DNA of 64,000 nucleotides from Trematomus loennbergii (lineage: Eukaryota > Chordata > Actinopteri > Perciformes > Nototheniidae): positions 42,184-106,183 of the forward strand of contig JAAOOA010001622.1 of NCBI GenBank assembly GCA_012861695.1. The letters run 5' to 3'. Under the pieces are notes generated by a model, which had not been told where the DNA came from, did not search any database, and worked only from the letters and a program-made list of their open reading frames with translations. Shown here piece after piece: positions 63,058 through 64,000 of the stretch (positions are counted from its first letter, which is position 1; every line of letters starts with the position of its first letter). The translations under genes were made by a program, and so were the position numbers.

Positions 63058-64000
63058 CTGTACTGGACAAGTGTCTTCCTTGTTTGTGAGAATTTTTAAC
63101 AATCCAATGTTGTTGTTTACTTTGCCTGTTCCCAAACTCCCATAATCCCCAAAGCTCTCCGGGCTAAACGTAGCTTAATGCGTTTAATGATATGAAATCC
63201 CACCTGCATGATTTTCAGTCTGATACCACATCGCCGCCTTTAAGAAGTTTGATCCATTTCCTTTTTTTGCTGAGTGTCCTTGACTCCTTTCATCTGCCAG
63301 CTGTGTGTCTCCTGATTACGGCTGAATGAGCAGTAAACGATGCCTTCATGGTCTCGTTATCTGCAGCTCCAGCTCGCTTTGATCCGAATCCCTCCGCTCA
63401 CTGAGCTTCTTCTGTTCAAGTTGGATGAACTTTTACTTTGAAAGTGTTTTCAGTGAGGTCTTCGATTACAGAGAAAAAGTGACCTAAAATAAAGAGCTTT
63501 TTGAACATTAAAGCATGGAGACGTGTCACAGTAGAGGGACAAATACAAATATGAACATGAAAAATGAGTATAATAGGGTCCCTTTAATTTGAATAGGGAC
63601 AATGCACAAAAAACAACAACTTTATATCATCAAGGAGACATGTAGTTGGGTTTTCTGATTATTTATAAGAATAAATAAATCTAATAATAGGAACATTTTA
63701 AAGAAAAAGTACAAATACTGAAGTCAACCAACTAAAACAAACACCTTCACCACAGAGCTTCTTTGAGTTCCATCGAGAGCTCAGATCTCGTCTTCCCGCA
63801 GCCCAAAACAAACTTTCTCCACCTCCACTTCATCAGCACTTAACTACCTGTTGACCTCTGACCTCTGAAGCATGGACCCCGTCCTCATGATAGCGCTGAG
63901 GCTAAAAACAACAGAGCTACATGCTCTCCATTAATGCACAAAGGGCTGCGTTTGTGAACGTGACGGTCATTAAAGCAGCTGTTTTAAGTGGTGGGGGGGG
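63058..64000. other. Sequence upstream of mmrn2, nothing recognised
   Basis: No coding block, repeat termini or RNA gene is visible. A G-run closes the window. Confidence 0.5.

Overview
The window is vertebrate nuclear DNA, most probably from a percomorph-type teleost fish. It carries spliced genes with GT-AG introns, very long (CA/GT)n tracts and many short DNA transposons with fish-like termini. No bacterial, plasmid or CRISPR-type organisation is visible. I found no new biological system. The most unusual material is in the extracellular-matrix gene and in the nested transposons.

Layout. Bases 590-29013 (+) hold usp54, a USP-family deubiquitinase, in 20 recognisable coding exons running from the catalytic Cys box to the C-terminal CxxC-type end. 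Bases 38986-61671 (-) hold mmrn2 (multimerin 2), an endothelial matrix glycoprotein. Its EMI domain, coiled-coil exons and C1q domain are clear, and a signal-peptide/proline-rich first exon is proposed. The two genes converge tail to tail. The roughly 10 kb between their stop codons is packed with transposons, including one 3.6-kb element that encodes a Myb/SANT-like protein and contains a hAT element that in turn contains a LINE fragment. Bases 61768-64000, upstream of mmrn2, hold one Harbinger-like MITE and nothing else I can name.

Transposons. At least seven hAT-type elements have exact 8-bp target-site duplications; an eighth and ninth are weaker. There are three or four Harbinger-like families with TTA/TAA duplications, two families of short palindromic elements bounded by TTAA, two copies of a ~670-bp palindromic element, a long inverted repeat, a SINE and a LINE fragment. 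Several are nested and give a relative order of insertion.

Reading-frame breaks. Both genes have intact splice sites and conserved protein sequence, but about a dozen single-base indels in usp54 and at least five in mmrn2 break the frames. Correcting each indel restores the splice phase, so I read them mainly as consensus errors of a long-read assembly rather than as pseudogenes. The two genes have no evident joint pathway: USP54 is intracellular and MMRN2 is secreted. Their adjacency is positional.
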